35,604 nucleotides of DNA, taken from NCBI GenBank assembly GCA_001603005.1, contig LVAJ01000044.1, positions 1 to 35,604 on the forward strand, given 5' to 3'. Of this stretch, positions 35,101 through 35,604 are shown in pieces. Positions within the stretch are counted from its first letter, which is position 1; every line of letters starts with the position of its first letter. The translations under genes and the position numbers were made by a program. Below the pieces are notes generated by a model, which was given only the letters and a program-made list of their open reading frames with translations, was not told the origin of the DNA and did no database searches. The DNA is from Clostridiales bacterium Firm_04. GTDB taxonomy: Bacteria > Bacillota > Clostridia > Oscillospirales > Ruminococcaceae.

Positions 35101-35604
35101 CCTGACCGGCGAGGACAAGGACGGCAAGGCGATCACATTTGCAGCGGGCAGCGTGGAAGTCGGCGAAGGCGCACAGCTGATCAACGGCAGCGGCGATGCG
35201 CTGGTATGGATCTCGGGCGACGCTCCGACGAATGTCAAGAATCTGGGCGACGGCAAGTATACGCTCCATGAGCAGGTCACGCCGGATGATTACGAGACAG
35301 CGAGCGACATGACGTTCGAGATCGAAAACGGCAAGCTGACGAAGATCAACGGCGAGGAAGTCGCAGAGGGTACAATGATCGAAATGGTCGATGAGAAGAT
35401 CGAAACGACCACAACGACCACTACTACGACAACCACAACCACGACGACTACTACGACAACTACGACCACGACTACCACAACCGCAACCACTACCACGGAA
35501 GCGGTGACGACGACAACGACAACGGCCCCGACCGCAGATGTGAAGATCAACAAGGCGGATCAGTTCGGCGCAGAGGTCAAGGGCGCAATGCTCACGCTGA
35601 CCGG
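26147..35604 (+). CDS. Giant choice-of-anchor A / multi-SpaA repeat adhesin, 3' end outside window
   Basis: At least 3152 codons, open to the window end. A signal peptide (1-36) is followed by a choice-of-anchor A domain (about 60-465). Its marks are IASQFCVFLKDG, GRIAVGGDVKVATPWGSYSF, MIVGGNLTGG and GTIFAPKASV...LSGALIAKDF. A first SpaA domain (477-585) precedes an unassigned beta-rich part (about 590-1020). About eight diverse SpaA/CnaB domains follow (1020-2120), each with a YxLxE...P.GY glutamate motif, then two near-identical 98-residue copies (2122-2317). From 2319 come five domains of about 115 residues, each ending in a Thr-rich linker, plus the start of a sixth. Seventeen glutamate motifs are visible. 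AGGGAGGG lies 9 nt before the ATG. No sorting signal is seen, but it would lie beyond the window. It is probably a wall-anchored stalked adhesin; the ligand is unknown. Confidence 0.9.
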   Translation, partial: MSKSLKQRILSALTSGALTASCLFGSTGGFSRIAGAADSLAYPLRPGSRDEMIESSTILDEQGGRDPAVLLAGINAEGPNGRSLLVAGDLEKTLDNYTQAYALGIASQFCVFLKDGMEVQESDAEGRIAVGGDVKVATPWGSYSFAKGDYAHQIPLSDLLNDHGYAHMIVGGNLTGGEAGGKANDGYYDTSYPFENAEHLPSSGDLRAWSFEKKDKILVLNHDEDDPLDDSCLVDEARAGEMDRGIDKTQTYVTKLFDFEEQFAMLRSRSEAINIAAQDSPLGDDAVDTSNGPAVFDAGLNGKVQDVVVFNISAEKWAEIQQKGEFQFVNIPKLLVPRKVVHADDNTCEVTYEYWNYAYIVINVSDPDGSTTAYSLPGSDVCTTINGVNISNTGSYMSNNNPGVTSILYNFSDAQSMKLSKNFQGTIFAPKASVRDGDSGRGHLSGALIAKDFVGKTEFGYRPYTGPASVLGVNMKYVVRALKTDTTGNEKIEGATFTLYRIENGNEVAVSTGVSDEDGIALLNVPTEGEYVLRETRPAPGYALSDTAYHFTLAKDGEKQMVCFPQGEVQVAGDAIVMNLDQVAAREEVDKDSLTFEMLEDMGYLVIGNPAADSDVGKVLTQLGPNKDQKFGMSEDFTVPAGTKINSVTLWMTDPVTKNVKAKSPSISFMTAKNGDQYDLTGEKYRIGNQPASQHIIKITADVTVANDATGTISVTEEGSPIGAAVDHGSGTYTLFESAEPLPNYNAYNIYYKTDSEDITIDRVTFTTDLTDAFEIESSQEFSKVTFEMDGTRPKNTDTSGAFFNYEFSNDDNLLRNIYKITLDVTVESGSGGQIGQGNRLSKEITESDPEFVLFDNSKEPSPDAYNYHYKVPADKIGEPGYDTDLNGWLSEPAHPVSIFSQGMSVSKVKATYTDGPDAGTEQIFDPLASEENIYQIGDDRYQFTAQKVDDETAEITKILKNGEDVTEAEKDNFRAQLILDSATKEPVTNNGKDCYWITSPDNLAYEPLVDITPAHGYPVENAKALRLMKTDADADNAPLANAKLVIEKVTIESSGKASEPEETREWTSAADGLTLPAVRTGASLEKHTIANMLLDDGEALNVYRLRETQAPAGYDTAAHDLYFFVRANTVYYKEVTAGTDPGAVNAEYAGWTAVPLESSTLDARTLKLGNEKQSQFELRKLDSSTGSILTGAELRLIEILTDKATAGAEPVQLRTLEEGTDYKAVTDASGAPAAIRADGVFKLKELPAGKYAVVETRVPMGYADTALNRLNVFEWKADGTVSVLKAVSGFNAHADSGKLTVELSNVQRGAKFTFEKVNENGERFSTDPETGNIESLNGLQIKVFEYDAAAGEWTERSSRDKTPFFESALQNVTANRIYKIQETSAPDGYQIAEPVYFYRTGAGTPWDPARFYQLDMNQAENAGKDFTDTSNYSEVTGVNEDRTTVFKLQMADQVSSNKLSLKKIDDKKSLTEAGLTDKPDAVAGAKLKLELVKPFAKSSTLTDAKANQELAAQTADALEWITTTEDIELEGLPDGEYLLTETETPAGYYTFKPYSFKLVSGVVTELSTDSVTGAVTEIPAGDPLARTDMHAANQTAAANARIDAVDQIFTLLLRKITDTPNGQEDVHLPGARMQLTGTDTAGDPVDFTGIPLRSNRYMDQRGALIIENDLRTVPEIAYTLADEGKTVEWTTFNHGVLFEGLPDGTYVLTELHAPLGFVKAEPITFVVENQDVISVNGEPTSFKKQVNVVDATAPKYLITINKKDKEDYAIAGATFTMTGTDENGNQIIFDDDSVLVDGGEVINGSGRVLMWESGITPAVIQGLYNGTYVLKEITPPKGYEANPEPITIVLKDGKIDSVTGKNASRSEEHAMQVDVLNLKTVTKVQINKTDAANQGLAEADLVLVLLTTDPETGEITGEQELTDGAWSSNGDLTQPKVFEDLKAGKYAVKEVKAPEGYEAGGTLILDKYLAVFDMYADGSLENFEAADGNINVNGKTVTITLRNKKSGPSVSVSKKAAAADGEELAGAQITLTGKDKDGNVITFKPGQLALGTKAALVNGSGDALSWISGTEETIISDLADGTYTLHEVAAPDGYAVTTDLTFTVQDGKASKSDLVLVDQMTKVTISKTNITGDKEIAGAKLQVIEKATGKVVDEWTSVEGESHEIEGILKADTAYILHEEGAPDGYAYAADIEFKVNKDGKVVDDDGNETVVVMKDEATKVTISKTNITGDKEIAGAKLQVIEKATGKVVDEWTSVEGESHEIEGILKADTAYILHEEGAPDGYAYAADIEFKVNKDGKVVDDDGNETVVVMKDANAADVKINKADQFGAEVKGAMLTLTGEDKDGKAITFAAGSVEVGEGAQLINGSGDALVWISGDAPTNVKNLGDGKYTLHEQVTPDDYETASDMTFEIENGKLTKINGEEVADGTMIEMVDEKIETTTTTTTTTTTTTTTTTTTTTTATTTTEAVTTTTTTAPTADVKINKADQFGAEVKGAMLTLTGEDKVGKAITFAAGSVEVGEGAQLINGSGDALVWISGDAPTNVKNLGDGKYTLHEQVTPDDYETASDMTFEIENGKLTKINGEEVADGTMIEMVDEKIETTTTTTTTTTTTTTTTTATTTTEAVTTTTTTAPTADVKINKADQFGAEVKGAMLTLTGEDKDGKAVTFAAGSVEVGEGAQLINGSGDALVWISGDAPTNVKNLGDGKYTLHEQVTPDDYETASDMTFEIENGKLTKINGEEVTDGTMIEMVDEKIETTTTTTTTTTTTTTTTTTTTTTTTTATTTTEAVTTTTTTAPTADVKINKADQFGAEVKGAMLTLTGEDKDGKAITFAAGSVEVGEGAQLINGSGDALVWISGDAPTNVKNLGDGKYTLHEQVTPDDYETASDMTFEIENGKLTKINGEEVAEGTMIEMVDEKIETTTTTTTTTTTTTTTTTTTTTTTTTTATTTTEAVTTTTTTAPTADVKINKADQFGAEVKGAMLTLTGEDKDGKAITFAAGSVEVGEGAQLINGSGDALVWISGDAPTNVKNLGDGKYTLHEQVTPDDYETASDMTFEIENGKLTKINGEEVAEGTMIEMVDEKIETTTTTTTTTTTTTTTTTTTTTTTTTTATTTTEAVTTTTTTAPTADVKINKADQFGAEVKGAMLTLT
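32510..33097 (+). repeat. Two tandem 294-bp repeats inside the adhesin gene
   Basis: Copies at 32510-32803 and 32804-33097 encode 98-residue SpaA domains (starting TKVTISKTNITGDKEIAGAK). They differ by only a few, mostly synonymous, bases, which indicates recent duplication. Confidence 0.92.
33101..35604 (+). repeat. Tandem array of 468-495-bp repeats, five full and one partial
   Basis: Units start at 33101 (483 bp), 33584 (468), 34052 (492), 34544 (495), 35039 (495) and 35534 (71 bp, cut by the window end). Each encodes a SpaA/CnaB domain starting ADVKINKADQFG and a linker of Thr residues broken by Ala and EAV. All length changes are multiples of three and fall in the (ACN)n linker: 22, 17, 25, 26 and 26 Thr before the first Ala. 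Units 4 and 5 have identical linkers, so this pair is probably the youngest. Confidence 0.95.

Noticed and set aside
26393..35269. A 2958-codon open frame on the minus strand across the giant adhesin.
   Set aside because: It is the antisense of a well-supported plus-strand gene with signal peptide and many SpaA domains. GC-rich codon bias and absence of stops in the repeats keep the opposite frame open. Its translation is Arg/Cys/Asp-rich low complexity with no domain, and it has no promoter or ribosome site.
33352..35553. Repeated minus-strand ORFs containing long Val runs.
   Set aside because: They are out-of-frame readings of the (ACN)n Thr linkers and copy themselves with the repeat unit.
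33101..35604. CRISPR array.
   Set aside because: The repeats are about 0.5 kb, in frame and translated. No 20-40-bp repeats with unique spacers and no cas genes occur.

Overview
The window looks like a chromosomal segment from a GC-rich, fibre-associated Gram-positive gut bacterium, most plausibly a Ruminococcus-type member of the Oscillospiraceae. The evidence is sortase-anchored pilins, LytTR/GHKL signalling, BspA-type leucine-rich repeats and a type I dockerin, a combination typical of cellulosome-producing ruminococci. Species cannot be fixed from the sequence alone.

Layout. 1-526: non-coding, with a palindrome, a degenerate 102-bp tandem repeat and a good sigma-A promoter. 527-1526: an ECF-type membrane S component translationally coupled to a DUF1893 protein, closed by a terminator. 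1580-1663: tRNA-Leu(CAA) on the minus strand with its own promoter. 1824-5196 (minus) and 5800-14279 (plus): two pilus operons diverging from a shared AT-rich control region of about 600 bp. Each begins with a small coiled-coil protein of the same family followed by a signal peptidase I, and each carries a class C sortase. The left operon adds a short CnaB surface protein and a second type of sortase. The right operon adds a 1547-aa tip adhesin with two carbohydrate-binding-module-like domains and a 593-aa backbone pilin. 14352-15815 and 18548-20407 (both minus): two secreted proteins combining leucine-rich repeats with a transglutaminase-like domain; one ends in a dockerin, the other has a single dockerin-like calcium loop. 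They flank a LytTR response regulator/GHKL sensor pair (16255-18260). 20806-25428: a GyrI-like protein (minus), then a probable operon of asnB, an AT-rich unrecognised gene and an aspartate carbamoyltransferase with a fused PyrI-like zinc site. 26147 to the window end: a giant adhesin, at least 3152 codons and still open, with a choice-of-anchor A head, about 17 SpaA/CnaB domains and at least five near-identical repeats joined by Thr-rich linkers.

How it fits together (inference): most of the region builds a covalently stabilised cell surface. Sortases polymerise and anchor pili, CnaB and D2 domains are expected to form internal isopeptide bonds, and transglutaminase-like proteins may be carried on cellulosome scaffolds. 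The carbohydrate-binding modules at the pilus tip suggest adhesion to plant polysaccharide or another glycan. The LytTR/GHKL pair is a candidate regulator. The most novel-looking points are the CBM-bearing pilus tip, the SpyTag/SpyCatcher-like repeat array in the giant adhesin, the paired coil-protein/signal-peptidase modules, the PyrB zinc fusion, and two leader regions with interleaved pairing.
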